From Anthoceros angustus (lineage: Eukaryota; Streptophyta; Anthocerotopsida; Anthocerotales; Anthocerotaceae): a stretch of 64,000 nt of DNA. Shown piece by piece: positions 31,556 to 42,990 of this stretch. The DNA lies in the NCBI GenBank assembly GCA_010909165.1, contig MU008157.1, positions 1,054,001 through 1,118,000 of the forward strand, given 5' to 3'. The first letter of the stretch is position 1. Each line of letters opens with the position of its first letter. The position numbers and the translations under genes were made by a program. Under the pieces are notes generated by a model. The model did not search any database. It saw only the letters and a list, made by a program, of their open reading frames with translations, and was not told the DNA's origin.

Positions 31556-32583
31556 CTCTATTTCATCACCTTGTCGCCTTGTTTCAGCCTTTTCTATAGC
31601 TCGCCATATAGATGCACAAGGGAAGAGGGCCAAGTGGGCAGCCATGTCTCGCCGGCGTTGCTTGGGAAGTGCTTGGTGCGTCCTCAATCGCTTTGAATTC
31701 TCACGTGTTGGTAGGCAATCTATGAACCGCCTTGATGAGACCATCTTAGACTCACGTTCTTCATTGCTTGCCATAGTACTCAATAGATCGTGGTACCTTG
31801 TCAAAGGCTTTGGCGAGGTCAATAAAGCAACATAATGTCTTCGTTTGTTACCCTTTTTTCCCGATTAGGAGTGGAGTTCAATTAGGTGGGCTTGCCCGCT
31901 ATATATCCTTCTTTGGAAGCTTGCAGCATGTTTTGTGTCTCAAGACATCGTCTCCAATAATCAGAGCTCACATACCTTGCTCTATAGCTTATGGAAGATG
32001 AAGTTTACCATGATTGTTCGATAATTGTTCATCATCATGTTATCACATGACTTGTAGTCGGTATATGAGATACTCTTTCTCGCCCGGTGGTAGTTCCCTG
32101 TCTTGTATACCCCCTCAAAGTAGCTTAGTGATATGTTGCTAAAGGTAAGTGGTGTCTATAGTTGGTTTTAGGATGTCGCCTTATGAATTGCCCCGCCACA
32201 ACAAGATAAGAGCGTTTCAAAGGTTTGTCACTAATGTGAGCACCTAAGCATGCTTGCACCGAATGTCCAATTGTGCATTGAGGAGGACCTTGGTCACATT
32301 GCCGCCATTGAAGTTGCTTCGCCCGTGGTGCTGGTTCTGAATATTCAGCCGTCCTTGTGTACCTTGACCTCCACTAGTGGAATTTAAGATGCATTTATTA
32401 GCCTCTAATGTAAACTTTGAATATCGATGAAGACCCACTCGTTTCTATTGTCTTTCACAATTGTTTTTAATATACTTCGCGTTCTTTAAAAGTTTTGAAT
32501 ATAGAATTTTTACTAAGATTTGTTCTAACCATTGGTTTACATAAGGTCTTCAAATATAAAGATGTTTTAGAAATTATTTTTCT
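31556..32583 (-). pseudogene. OTU-RT element: RT fragment, minus-strand copy 1
   Basis: Counterpart of 29400-30423. The longest frame (31454-31822) covers the end of the RT fragment and runs into the LTR. The outer end stops at the OTU tail, where ATTTTTCTTT joins CTATAGCTCGCC, the start of the next partial copy. Confidence 0.7.
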
Positions 32584-33560
32584 TTCTATAGCTCGCCATA
32601 TAGATGCACAAGGAAGAGGGCCAAGTGGGCAGCCATGTCTCGCCGTTGCTTGGGAAGTGCTTGGTGCGTCCTCAATCTTTGAATTCTCACGGTCACGTGT
32701 TGGTAGGCAATCTATGAACCGCCTTGATGAGACCATCTTAGACTGAGCGTTCTTCATTGCTTGCCATAGTACTCAATAGATCAATTACCTTGTCAAAGGC
32801 TTTGGCGAGGTCAATAAAGCAACATATGATCTTTTTGTTACCTTTTTTCCCGATTAGGAGTGGAGTTCAATTAGGTGGGCTTGCCGCTATATATATCCTT
32901 CTTTGGAAGCTTGCAGCATGTTTTGTGTCTCAAGACATCGTCTCAGAGCTCACATACCTTGCTCTATAGCTTATGGAAGATGAAGTTTACCATGATTGTT
33001 CGATAATTGTTCATCATCATGTTATCACATGACTTGTAGCTGGTATATGAGATACTCTTTCTCGGTGGTGGTAGTTCCCCTTGTATACCCCTCAAAGTAG
33101 CTTAGTGATATGTTGCTAAAGGTAAGTGGTGTCTATAGTTGGTTTTAGGATGTCTTTTATGAATTGCCACAACAAGATAAGAGCGTTTCAAAGGTTTGTC
33201 ACTAATGTGAGCACCTAAGCATGCTTGCACCGAATGTCCAATTGTGCATTGAGGAGGACCTTGGTCACATTGCCGCCATTGAAGTTGCTTGGGCGCCCGT
33301 GCCGCCAGCTGGTCTGAATATTCAGCCGTCCTTGTGTACCTTGACCTCCACTAGTGGAATTTAAGATGCATTTATTAGCCTCTAATGTAAACTTTGAATA
33401 TCGATGAAGACCCACTCGTTTCTATTGTCTTTCACAATTGTTTTTAATATACTTGCTTCTTTAAAAGTTTTGAATATAGAATTTTTACTAAGATTTGTTC
33501 TAACCATTGGTTTACATAAGGTCTTCAAATATAAAGATGTTTTAGAAATTATTTTTCTTT
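32584..33560 (-). pseudogene. OTU-RT element: partial tandem copy 2
   Basis: Repeats 31600-32583 with period 976 bp and the same junction word TTTCTATAGC at both ends. It has its own small indels, such as loss of bases around CCGG and CTG words. At 33561-33620 a third copy begins and is cut off. Confidence 0.75.
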
Positions 33561-33620
33561 TCTATAGCTCGCCATATAGATGCACAAGGAAGAGGACCAA
33601 GTGGGCAGCCATGTCTCGCC

Positions 33621-33850
33621 GCAGTGAAAACCGGGCTTGAGATCCTCCCACTATAGCGGCCACACTTATCCCACCGCCGCCGTGACGTTGGGTTTCGTCC
33701 CATGAGACTTGTGTGAAAGTTCGAGGCCTTGATGACCGATCCACACCGCGATTTCGTCCCTACTTCTAAGTTCCACGTCGCTCCACTTCTAAGTTCCACG
33801 TCGCTCCACTTCTAAGTTCCACGTCGCTCCACTTCTAAGACCACTCTTCT
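33621..33850. repeat. Uninterrupted copy of the repeat hit by copia, plus 23-bp satellite
   Basis: 33640-33712 aligns with both flanks of the copia element (16425-16481 and 21644-21680) without the insertion. At 33755-33835 three copies of the 23-bp CTTCTAAGTTCCACGTCGCT satellite follow. Confidence 0.8.
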
Positions 33851-33879
33851 CCACTCGGGGCGCTCTTTTACTTGCATGC

Positions 33880-34135
33880 ATGATTTCGTACTCATAGATA
33901 GAGGCTTATTTCATCTATAAGTAACCACTTTAAATGATTAGTTTGCTTGGAATTTAAGCAAAGCCAATGAAATCATGTAGCTAGAAAGACATATATAGCG
34001 ATGTTGTTCATGACCGAAACTTTGAAAAATATTATATATATTTATACAATAACATATATTATTAATATATTTTTGAAGTTCCAAGGTCTAAAGTCTAAGG
34101 TTTTAGAAAAAGCCTTGCAATTAAGGTGGCATGTT
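33880..34135 (-). repeat. OTU-RT element 5' region fragment
   Basis: Reverse complement of about 28270-28490, including one promoter-like monomer and the TATTATTAATATATTTTTGA stretch. It is joined at TTGCATGCATGATTTCG to satellite-associated DNA. Confidence 0.75.
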
Positions 34136-34399
34136 ACTTACCTACATGGGTGACCCCTACGCTCACATTTGGCACCTACTCTCCTCACCACAAGGTGGTT
34201 TCGACCCGTTCTTTTCCCTAAGTATCCTCCTTGCCTTCCTAACAACATCCTACAACTCAAGTTCCAAAAGAACCAAAAACGTTCGCATGCTTCGACCACT
34301 GATCCTCGACCTACAACGACACAACACAATTGCGGTCACCTTTTCCAATTTTCTATTGACATGATAGAGAGCCTATCACGGGCGCCTGTGGACCCCCGA

Positions 34400-34900
34400 T
34401 CCACACCGCGATTTCGTCCCTACTTAAGACCACTCTTCTCCACTCGGGGCGCTCTTTTACTTGCAGTTGGGATTCGTCCCTTAGGCTCGTGGCCTTCCAC
34501 TAACACCTACACCTCTAATCCTCTACTCATCTTCTCATCTTCTCATCCTCTTCCTCCTATTCTAACCTCGGTTCGGGCTTCTTGGTTTCGCCGCCTTACA
34601 CACAACCGCCTGGGTCCGCCTCCACCGGCAAGTTCTTCCTTGGGCGGTTGCTATGAGTTTGACACTGTGACAATGAGAACCTCCGAGTCTTTCCTGTAGT
34701 CTACCCTCAAGCCGAGAGTTCTGGCATTTGCCACACACCCAAAGCAAAGCAATTTCACAAAGAACCATTCACAAGGGAGCAACTCGTTTAGGCACTTGCG
34801 AGCAAGTCCTCCACCAAGCACTCCGACCACCGCGACTTCCTCTCTACCAGACGCTGGCTCACGGTAACGAAATTCCTCTGTAATGGCAAAGGACTCGATG
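34400..34900 (+). repeat. LTR-like repeat, copy 2
   Basis: Homologous to 26080-26600 (see there). Several short deletions relative to that copy remove the open frame. Confidence 0.7.
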
Positions 34901-35311
34901 GCGTGGGCGCAAGACATGATACTTTACTTTGTGAAATCCTCCTCCTCTTATAGGAGGCCTTCCACATACAACCTCCCTTAGGTGACCTACCGCAGTCACC
35001 TTTTCCAATTTTCTATTATTTCCTACCGCCAAAGATTTAATGTCCGCACCTAAGTCTATTGTCCGATCCTTGGTAAATTCTATTCTAGTAACTTCACCTA
35101 AGACCATCCTTGAAGGATGTCGTCTACACCTATCCTTCTATTCTTCTAAAGCTCATTTATGGTCATTGACCATTCTTAGTCTTATCATGGGTGGTGACGG
35201 TCCCTTGTGGATTGGCTCCCTCGCCCTCCTTTTGCTCTGCCCCGGATCTTGTCGCCTTCCTAATGTGTGGGGCAAGTACAATCTGCCCCTTCCTCCATCT
35301 TCTCATCCTCT

Positions 35312-35361
35312 TCCTCCTCCTCCTCCTCCTCCTCCTCCTCCTCCTCCTCCTCCTCCTCCTC
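35312..35361. repeat. (TCC)n microsatellite
   Basis: About 17 uninterrupted TCC units. The same tract precedes the CTTATAGGAGG block at other sites. Confidence 0.95.
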
Positions 35362-35883
35362 TTATAGGAGGCCTTCCACATACAACCTCCCTTAGGTGAC
35401 CTACCGGTAGTCTGGCGGACTACGGGTGGTGACCTACCATGGTAGTCGGTCCCTATCTCCTTCTTCTCCTTCCTCTCCATCGGTGATGTCTGGTGAGTTC
35501 CTTTTGCTCTTGCTTCTTTGTTTGGTTTGTCCATACCTATCAGAGCATGTCTTCAAAAGAATCTTCCCCATTATTTGACCATGTTGCTACTAACTCCTTC
35601 CTTCTTGGTCTCCTCTCGGGCCTGGCTCCTCCCTTATCGTGGGCGGGAACTTCTCACCCTCCCCTTCCTCGTGGTGGACCCGTCCTTAGTCTCCTCCGGT
35701 GGGGTTGTCTCTCCCACCACCCCAGCTGCTCCTCAGGACCCCGGCTCCTTCATCCTCGGCCGGGCCTCGCGGCGACTCCCCAGCTCCTCCTTGCCTTCCT
35801 AACAACATCCTACAACTCAAGTTCCAAGGTCTAAAGTCTAAGGTTTTAGAAAAGCCTTGCAATTAAGGTGGCATGTTACTTAC

Positions 35884-35916
35884 CTACCACGGTAGTCTGG
35901 CGGACTACCGTGGTAG
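35884..35916. repeat. Perfect 14-bp-stem hairpin
   Basis: CTACCACGGTAGTC (35884-35897) and GACTACCGTGGTAG (35903-35916) are exact reverse complements around the loop TGGCG. Degenerate relatives lie at about 35400, 36512, 36929 and 38151. Confidence 0.95.
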
Positions 35917-36042
35917 TGGTCACCCGTGGTAGGTTGACCCCGGAGGTGGGCTTTCCCCTCCTTGCCCTTCCTCCTTGCCTTCCTAATGTGTGGGGCAAGT
36001 ACAATCTGCCCCTTCCTCCATCTCCATGGCCTGGATTCCTCT

Positions 36043-36094
36043 TCCTCCTCCTCCTCCTCCTCCTCCTCCTCCTCCTCCTCCTCCTCCTCCTCCT
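36043..36094. repeat. (TCC)n microsatellite
   Basis: About 17 TCC units in the same block context as 35312-35361. Confidence 0.95.
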
Positions 36095-36959
36095 CTTATA
36101 GGAGGCCTTCCACATACAACCTCCCTTAGGTGACCTACCATGGTAGTCCGCCCTATCTCCTTCTTCTCCTTCCTCTCCATCGGTGATGTCTGGGTGAGTT
36201 CCTTTTGCTCTTCTTTGGTTTGTCCATACCTATCAGAGCATGTCTTCAAAAGAATCTTCCCCATTGTGACCATGTTGCTACTAACTCCTTGTTGGTCTCC
36301 TCTCTCAGCTCCTCCCTTATCAGGTGGGGAACTTCTCACCCTCCCCTTCCTCGTGGTGGACCCGTCCTTAGTCTCCTCGGTGGGGTTGTCTCTCCCACCA
36401 CCCCAGCTCCTCCGGGGTATACTCGGACCCCGGCTCCTTCATCATCATGAGGACCCAATGTCCTCCTCTTATAGGAGGCCTTCCACATACAACCTCCCTT
36501 GGGTGACCCCTACCGCGGTAGTCAGCGGACTACGGGTGGTGACCTACCATGGTAGTCGGTCCCTATCTCCTTCTTCTCCTTCCTCTCCATCGGTGATGTC
36601 TGGGTGAGTTCCTTTGCTCCTTCCTTTGTTTGGTTTGTCCATACCTATCAGAGCATGTCTTCAAAAGAATCTTCCCCATTGTGACCATGTTGCTACTAAC
36701 TCCTTGCTCTAATTGGGCAAAATGCTCCTCCTTGCTCTAATTGGGCAAAATGCTCCTCCCTTATCAGGTGGGGAACTTCTCACCCTCCCCTTCCTCGTGG
36801 TGGACCCGTCCTTAGTCTCCTCGGTGGGGTTGTCTCTCCCACCACCCCAGCTCCTCCGGGGTATACTCGGACCCCGGCTCCTTCATCCTCGGCCGGGCCT
36901 CGCGGCGATCTCCGCCCGGGCTGCCCTACCGGTAGTCTGGCGGACTACCGTGGTGGTGT

Positions 36960-36991
36960 CTACCACGGTAGTCAGCGGACTACCGTGGTAG
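36960..36991. repeat. Perfect 14-bp-stem hairpin, second copy
   Basis: CTACCACGGTAGTC (36960-36973) pairs with GACTACCGTGGTAG (36978-36991) around the loop AGCG. The stem is identical to that at 35884 but the loop differs. Confidence 0.95.
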
Positions 36992-37035
36992 GTGGTCACC
37001 CGTGGTAGGTTGACCCCGGAGGTGGGCTTTCCCCT

Positions 37036-37515
37036 CCTTGCTTGCTCTGCGCCACCTTCTACCTTTGGCGCTCGGCGCTCCCTCTCGACTCCTCAGTTCC
37101 TCGGAGTCCATTTGATGGCCTCATCAAAATCGGAGGCCTCTTTTATTGCGGCTCCTTCATCATCATCATGAGGACCCAATGTCCTCCTCTTGGCCAAACG
37201 CAAGATCTCATTGTTGGCCTTCAAAATCTATTGTGGAGGTGAGCCCCAAGCTATGATATTGCATTTGGAGATCATCAATCTCCGTGGGCCACTCTCCATC
37301 TTCACACCTACCTTTGTAGGCGTCCCTTGAGGTGGTCAATTCCCCACCTTGACATGGAGGTCACATTCTCCTCCTTGCTTCCTTATTTGGCTGGCCAATT
37401 TTGCACGAAGGGCATAATCGCCCAAAACCTTCGCTTCCTTACTACCGGCATTCATGCACCACCTTCTTGTGGTACTCCTCCTCCTCAGTTCCTCGGAGTC
37501 CATTTGTTACGAGTC
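37036..37515 (-). pseudogene. Coiled-coil retroelement ORF fragment, copy 1
   Basis: Near-duplicate of 38216-38680 (shared words GCAAGATCTCATTGTTGGCC and GCTATGATATTGCATTTGGA). The minus-strand frames are broken by indels. Related in layout to the C-terminal part of the 23.5-25.2 kb ORF. Confidence 0.55.
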
Positions 37516-37626
37516 CTCAAAAATCTATTGTTGAGCAAGCCCCTTCCTCTCCTTGCCTTCCTAATGTGTGGGGCAAGTACAATCTGCCCCTTCCTCCATC
37601 TCCATGGCCTGGATTCCTCTTCCCCT

Positions 37627-37673
37627 TCCTCCTCCTCCTCCTCCTCCTCCTCCTCCTCCTCCTCCTCCTCCTC
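37627..37673. repeat. (TCC)n microsatellite
   Basis: About 15 TCC units in the same block context as the other tracts. Confidence 0.95.
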
Positions 37674-38082
37674 TTATAGGAGGCCTTCCACATACAACCT
37701 CCCTTAGGTGACCTACCATGGTAGTCCGCCCTATCTCCTTCTTCTCCTTCCTTCCTCTCCATCGGTGATGTCTGGGTGAGTTCCTTTGCTCTTCTTTTGG
37801 TTTGTCCATACCTATCAGAGCATGTCTTCAAAAGAATCTTCCCCATTCACCCAATGTTGCTACTAACTCTCGGGCCTTTTGCTCCTTCCTCCTCCTCTTA
37901 TAGGAGGCCTTCCACATACAACCTCCCTTATCGTGGGCGGGAACTTCTCACCCTCCCCTTCCTCGTGGACCCGTCCTTAGTCTCCTCCGGTGGGGTTGTC
38001 TCTCCCACCACCCCAGCCTCCTCCGGGGTATACTACCGGACCCCGGCTCCTTCATCATCATCATCATCATGAGGACCCAATG

Positions 38083-38129
38083 TCCTCCTCCTCCTCCTCC
38101 TCCTCCTCCTCCTCCTCCTCCTCCTCCTC
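38083..38129. repeat. (TCC)n microsatellite
   Basis: About 15 TCC units joined here to GTCC on the left and CTCGGTGGGG on the right, a different context from the other tracts. Confidence 0.95.
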
Positions 38130-38327
38130 GGTGGGGTTGTCTCTCCCACCACGTAGTCCGGACTACCGTGGTAGGTGGTCACCCGTGGTAGGTTGACCCC
38201 GGAGGTGGGCTTTCCCCTCCTTGCTCTGCGCCACCTTCTTTCCAATTGCCATTTGGTCCATGGATGGCAACCAAGACCTTCTCCTCCTCCTCCTCCTCAG
38301 TTCCTCGGAGTCCATTTGATGGCCTCA

Positions 38328-38869
38328 TCAAAATCGGAGGCCTCCGGGCTGCACTGCAGCTCCTTCATCATCATCATGAGGACCCAATGTCCTCCTCTTG
38401 GCCAAACGCAAGATCTCATTGTTGGCCTTCAAAATTCTATTGTGGAGGTGAGCCCCCAAGCTATGATATTGCATTTGGAGATCATCAATTTCCGTGGGCC
38501 ACTCTCCATCTTCGCACCTACCTTTGTAGGCGTCCCTTGAGTTGGTCAATTCCCCCACCTTGACATGGAGGGTCACATTCTCCTCCCTTGCTTCCTTCAG
38601 CTGGCTGGCCAATTTTGCCTGAAGGGCATAATCTGCCCAAAACCTTCGCTTCCTTACTACCAGCATTTTTTGTGGTACTCCTCCTCCTGGGACCTTTTTC
38701 CTTCCAAGTCCCCTAGTCGTTGAGCAAGCCCTTCCCTCTCCGCTTGCCAAGCACCTTTCTCGCCTCCTGACTGGTTTTGAATTTCCAGCTCGGCGCTTCT
38801 CTTCCAAACTAAACCGGCTCTTCTCAACTCTTCCTTCATGTCCGGATCCGGATGGCTTGTAGCCATCAC
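38328..38869 (-). pseudogene. Coiled-coil retroelement ORF fragment, copy 2
   Basis: Two minus-strand frames with a shift near 38670 together give about 160 residues of heptad coiled coil. They contain KKELRRAGL-like, EREGLAQRLGDLEG, LQAKLASQLKEAREENVTL and EIDDLQMQYHSLGAHLHN segments. No catalytic motif. Its order relative to the DWG-containing fragments at 40-43 kb (N-terminal on the right) is the same as in the 23.5-25.2 kb ORF. Confidence 0.6.
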
Positions 38870-39024
38870 TTGCCCATTGCTGGACCGCTACCTTCTCCTT
38901 CCGAGAGCCTCTGTTTTGCCCTTTCGCTCTTGCTCTAATTGGGCAAAATGCTCCTCATATACATCTCCATGAGTCCGTTGGGTGGTTGCTCGGAATGGCT
39001 CTTTCTTGGTTTGACAACCTTCCC

Positions 39025-40100
39025 TCAGGACCTTCTCCTTCCCTTGCCTTCCTCATCCACGAATTTGGCTTGAGGAGCTTCTCCTGACCTTTCGGCTTGG
39101 CTGCCTTTTCGTCGGACTCCATGGCCTCCAATTGCCATTTGGTCCTGCCTTCCTCCGGCCATGTCTTGGGCTTTCACTTCCTCTTGGCATGCCCACAAGG
39201 AGGCTGCTAGCCCCTTCAAATCCACACGGTGAGTGCTTCACAAGCACCCAATTCTCCTAGGGGTCCTAATTCCACCCCTCTTCTTCTTGCTGGAAATTTC
39301 CAGCTCTCCTCCTCCTCTTGCTTTGCATCGACCATACGAATATCCTTCTTTGGTTTTGGACCCCTTTCACGTCGCTCCATCCGCTCTCCCACCCAGCGGA
39401 GATGGTGGCCTCGGCGCCGCTTCGCTCTCGCGTTCTTCTCCTTCCGAGAGCCTCTGTTTTGCCCTTTCGCTCTTGCTCTAATTGGGCAAAATGCTCCTCC
39501 GCCTTCTTCCTTTCTCCATGAGTCCGTTGGGTGGTTGCTCGGATGGCTCTTTCTTGGTTTGACAACCTCCCTCCAAGACCTTCTCCTTCCCTTGCCTTCC
39601 TCATCCACGAATTTGGCTTGAGGAGCTTCTCCTGACCTTTCGGCTTGGCTGCCTTTTCATCGGACTCCATGGCCTCCAATTGCCATTTGGTCCTGCCTTC
39701 CTCCGGCCATGTCTTGGGCTTTCACTTCCTCTTGGCATGCCCACAAGGAGGCTGCTAGCTCTAGCCCCTTCAAATCCACACGGTGAGTGCTTCACAAGCA
39801 CCCAATTCTCCTAGGGGTCCTAATTCCACCCCTCTCTTCTTCTTGCTGGAAATTTCCAGCTCTCCTCCTCCTTGCCTTCCTCGGCGGGTCCCTCACTGCC
39901 GCTCCATCCGCTCTCCCACCCGGCGGAGATGGTGGCCTCGGCGCTTCTCTTCCAGCCATTCTTGGCGTTCTTCTCCTTCCCTTGCCTTCCTCCTCCTCGG
40001 TCTTCCAGCCATTCTTGGCGTGGGGTGCCTCTCTCGTAGGCACAAAGGAGATGGTGGGGACTCCCCACCTTGAGGTGGTCAATTCCCCACCTTGACATGG
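39025..40100 (-). pseudogene. Coiled-coil/Lys-Glu-rich fragments, two tandem copies
   Basis: 39050-39250 recurs at 39600-39800, and 39240-39420 recurs at 39790-39950 (offset about 550). Minus-strand frames contain QEEVKAQDM, MESDEKAAKPKGQEKLLKPN and ERKKAEEHFAQLEQERKGK, a charged coiled coil continuing the 38.3-38.9 kb fragment. Many frameshifts. Confidence 0.55.
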
Positions 40101-40269
40101 AGGTCACATTGCCATTTGGTCCTGCCTTCCAGCCATTCTTGGCGTGGGGTGCCTCTCTCGTAGGCACAAAGGAGATGGTGGGGACTCCCCCACTCTTGTC
40201 ACCCCTCCTGTGGTCCTTCTCTCATAGACCACCATTCGGCCTTCCTCCGGCCATGTCTCGCGTTCTTCT

Positions 40270-40840
40270 CCTTCCCTTGCTTGCTCTGTGGAAAGATTCC
40301 CACTCCGGCAACCTTGTTGCCTCCTCTCCTCTTGCCTCTAGCATGCTTGTGGAGTCGACCTCCCGTCTTCCTCAATGCAAAGGCAAAGGCCTTTCCAACG
40401 GCGGAGATGGATGACCTCAAAGGGATGCCATGCATCTTCAAGCTCCTTGCTTGTGAAGTCCCTCGGTTTCCCATAAATGCACCAAATAGGTGCTGAGGTA
40501 GCAGGCCTTGGCCTTCCTCATCCACGAATTTGGCTTGAGGAGCTTCTCGATGGTGGATGTAGGCCTTCATACATGATGGTTCCCCAATCGGCTTGGCTCC
40601 CATGGAAATCTTCCACAAAAATTGGAGGAAGTTGGTCTTTGAAATAAGAAGTGCGTTGGTAATTTACCAACCCCAGCACAATCTTTGCGAAGAGCCTCCA
40701 CTTGACTCCTTGATGCTCTCGGTCTTCCAGCCATTCTTGGCGTGGGCCTTCACTCCTCCATCCATCATGTCGAGGAACTCTGCGGGATATCGGAGAGGTC
40801 CTCTTCCCTCCATTTGACCTTTCGAGGAGAGCAATTCGAG
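40270..40840 (-). pseudogene. Gag-like ORF fragment with DWG motif, copy 1
   Basis: Read on the minus strand: KWRLFAKIVLGLVNYQRTSY, then DFHGSQADWGTIMYE, then a shifted frame with RKAKACYLSTYLVHLWETEG and LRSSIS..GKAFAFALRK. The pattern of aromatic/basic residues around DWG and the following HL..-L segment parallels the N-terminal part of the 24.3-25.2 kb ORF, so both appear to be members of one retroelement ORF family. Function unknown. Confidence 0.55.
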
Positions 40841-41086
40841 CTCTCCTCCTCCTCCTCCATACACACTGAATGCTTACGGTCCAGCGGATCCGTTCGAGCA
40901 TTCCTCCGGCAGCGGCTGGATTGATGGAGGTTGATGTAACACTCCTCAATCAATTCCAAATTGGTGTAGGCCCATTGGCGGCCATACACCCATCAATTGG
41001 ATGTTCTCCTCCTCGCCTTGCGAAAATCAACCAAATCTCGGGGTTGCTGCCCGGCAAAGCAAGTGAATTGGGCATCACAAGTTCAC

Positions 41087-41113
41087 CTCCTCCTCCTCCT
41101 CCTCCTCCTCCTC
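41087..41113. repeat. (CTC)n microsatellite
   Basis: Nine CTC units. The corresponding place at 42400 has five, and at 43270 it is interrupted by other sequence. Confidence 0.9.
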
Positions 41114-41569
41114 GCCTTCTTCCTTTCTCCTCTCGAGGAAGAGCCCTTGCGGCTCCTTCCCTTGCCTTTTTCCTCGAGGCATGGTGCGTCTTCAAGCTTC
41201 AAGGAAGGAAATTCCCCAATTGGATGTTCTCCTCCTCTTCTTCTTCCTTCCTCCGGCCATTCTTGGCGTGGGGTGCCTCTCTCGTAGGCACAAAGGAGAT
41301 GGTGGGGACTCCCCACCTTGGGGTGCCTCTCTCGTAGGCACAAAGGAGATGGTGGCCTCGGCGCTTCTCTTCCAGCCATTCTTGGCGTGGGGTGCCTCTC
41401 TCGTAGGCACAAAGGAGATGGTGGGGACTCCCCACCTTGACATGGAGGGTCACATTCTCCTCCTCTTGGCATCTTTCTCTATGGTCCTTCTCTCATAGAC
41501 CACCATTCGGCCTTCCTCCGGCCATGTCTCGCGTTCTTCTCCCTTGCTTGCTCACAGCGGGAAAGATTC

Positions 41570-42110
41570 CCACTCCGGCAACCTTGTTGCCTCCTCTCCT
41601 CCTCTTGCCTCTAGCATGCTTGTGGAGTCGACCTCCCGTCTTCCTCAATGCAAAGGCAAAGGCCTTTCCAACCTCTGGAGATGGATGACCTCAAAGGATG
41701 CCATGCATCTTCAAGCTCCTTGCTTGTGAGAAGTCCCTCGGTTTCCCATAAATGCACCAAATAGGTGCTGAGGTAGCAGGCCTTGGCCTTCCTCATCCAC
41801 GAATTTGGCTTGAGGAGCTTCTCGATGGTGGATGTAGGCCTTCATACATGATGGTTCCCCAATCCGGCTTGGCTCCCATGGAAATCTTCCACAAAAATTG
41901 GAGGAAGTTGGTGCTGAAATAAGAAGTTCGTTGGTAATTCACCAACCCCAGCACAATCTTTGCGAAGAGCCTCCACTTCAGCTCCTTGATGCTCTCTGTT
42001 TTCCAGCCATTCTTGGCGTGGGCCTTCACTCCTCCATCCATCATGTCAAGGAATTCTTGCGGAATATCGGAGAGGGCTGTCCTCTTCCCTCCATTCGACC
42101 TTTCGAGGAG
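41570..42110 (-). pseudogene. Gag-like ORF fragment with DWG motif, copy 2
   Basis: Second copy of 40270-40840 with the same motifs (LGLVNYQRTSYF, KPDWGTIMYEGLHP). It differs from copy 1 by scattered 1-4 base indels. Confidence 0.55.
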
Positions 42111-42469
42111 AGCAATTCCAGAGCTCTCCTCCTCCGGTCTTCCATACACCTGTCGAATGCTTCTTTCCAATTGCCATTTGGTCCATGGATGGCAACCAAG
42201 ACCTTCTCCTCTTGGCATGCCCACAAGGCTGCCCGATTGATGGAGGTTGATGTAACACTCCTCAATCAATTCCAAATTGGTGTAGGCCCATTGGCGGCCA
42301 TACACCCATCAATTGGATGTTCTCCTCCTCGCCTTGCGAAAATCAACCAAATCTCGGGGTTGAGCTGCCAAGCAAGTGAATTGGGCATCACAAGTTCACC
42401 TCCTCCTCCTCCTCCGCCTTCTTCCTTTCTCCTCTCGAGGAAGAGCCCTTGCGCGGCTCCTTCCCTTGC

Positions 42470-42990
42470 CTCTAGCATGCTTGTGGAGGTCGACCTCCCA
42501 CCGCCTTCCTCAATGCAAAGGCAAAGGCCTTTCCAACCTCGGCGGAGATGGATGACCTCAAAGGATGCCATGCATCTTCAAGCTCCTTGCTTGTGAGAAG
42601 TCCCTCGGTTTCCCATAAATGCACCAAATAGGTGCTGAGGTAGCAGGCCTTGGCCTTCCTCATCCACGAATTTGGCTTGAGGAGCTTCTCGATGGTGGAT
42701 GTACGCTTCATACATGATGGTCCCCAATCGGCTTGGCTCCCATGGAAATCTTCCACAAAAATTGGAGGAAGTTGGTCTTTGAAATAAGAAGTGCGTTGGT
42801 AATTTACCAACCCCAGCACAATCTTTGCGAAGAGCCTCCACTTGACTCCTTGATGCTCTCGGTCTTCCAGCCATTCTTGGCGTGGGCCTTCACTCCTCCA
42901 TCCATCATGTCAAGGAACTCTGCGGGATGTCGAGAGGGCTGTCCTCTTCCCTCCATTCGACCTTTCGAGGAGAGCAATTCGAGCTCTCCT
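42470..42990 (-). pseudogene. Gag-like ORF fragment with DWG motif, copy 3
   Basis: Third copy. Here HLWETEGLLTSKELEDAWHP and the VGKAFAFALRK stretch are in one frame, so this copy best shows the C-terminal half of the domain. The DWG Asp region is broken (RLGTIMYEAYI). Confidence 0.55.

Larger units (their letters stand above)
29400..32583. repeat. Large inverted repeat, arms about 1.43 kb
   Basis: The left arm 29400-30829 and right arm 31150-32583 are reverse complements apart from small indels, around a 320-bp spacer. Each arm contains, from the centre outwards, the copia leader, the 227-bp LTR, the RT fragment and the end of the OTU ORF. The right arm then repeats part of itself (32584-33560). 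A transcript across it would fold into a long hairpin. Confidence 0.85.
34935..38300. repeat. Mosaic of repeated blocks with CTC microsatellites
   Basis: The block CTTATAGGAGGCCTTCCACA...CCTCCCTTAGGTGACC occurs at about 34950, 35361, 36095, 36469, 37673 and 37897. The block ending CCATCGGTGATGTCTGG occurs at 35475, 36175, 36590 and 37755. A CTCCGGTGGGGTTGTCTCTC block occurs at 35694, 36375, 36819, 37984 and 38128. The blocks appear in different orders and are joined at short common words. No gene is supported here apart from minus-strand coiled-coil fragments (separate entries). Poly-Arg or poly-Leu frames are microsatellite artefacts. Confidence 0.75.
40018..41430. repeat. Interspersed GGCGTGGGGTGCCTCTCTCG repeat
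   Basis: A unit of roughly 50-70 bp, from CCAGCCATTCTTGGCGTGGG through GGCACAAAGGAGATGGTGGG, recurs at about 40008, 40130, 41258, 41318 and 41374, alone or in tandem. It also contributes its first half to joins at 40730, 42005, 42868 and 43518. Confidence 0.8.

Noticed and set aside
35163-36115. Poly-arginine minus-strand frames
   Set aside because: Direct translation of the CTC microsatellites. They shift frame between copies of the same block.
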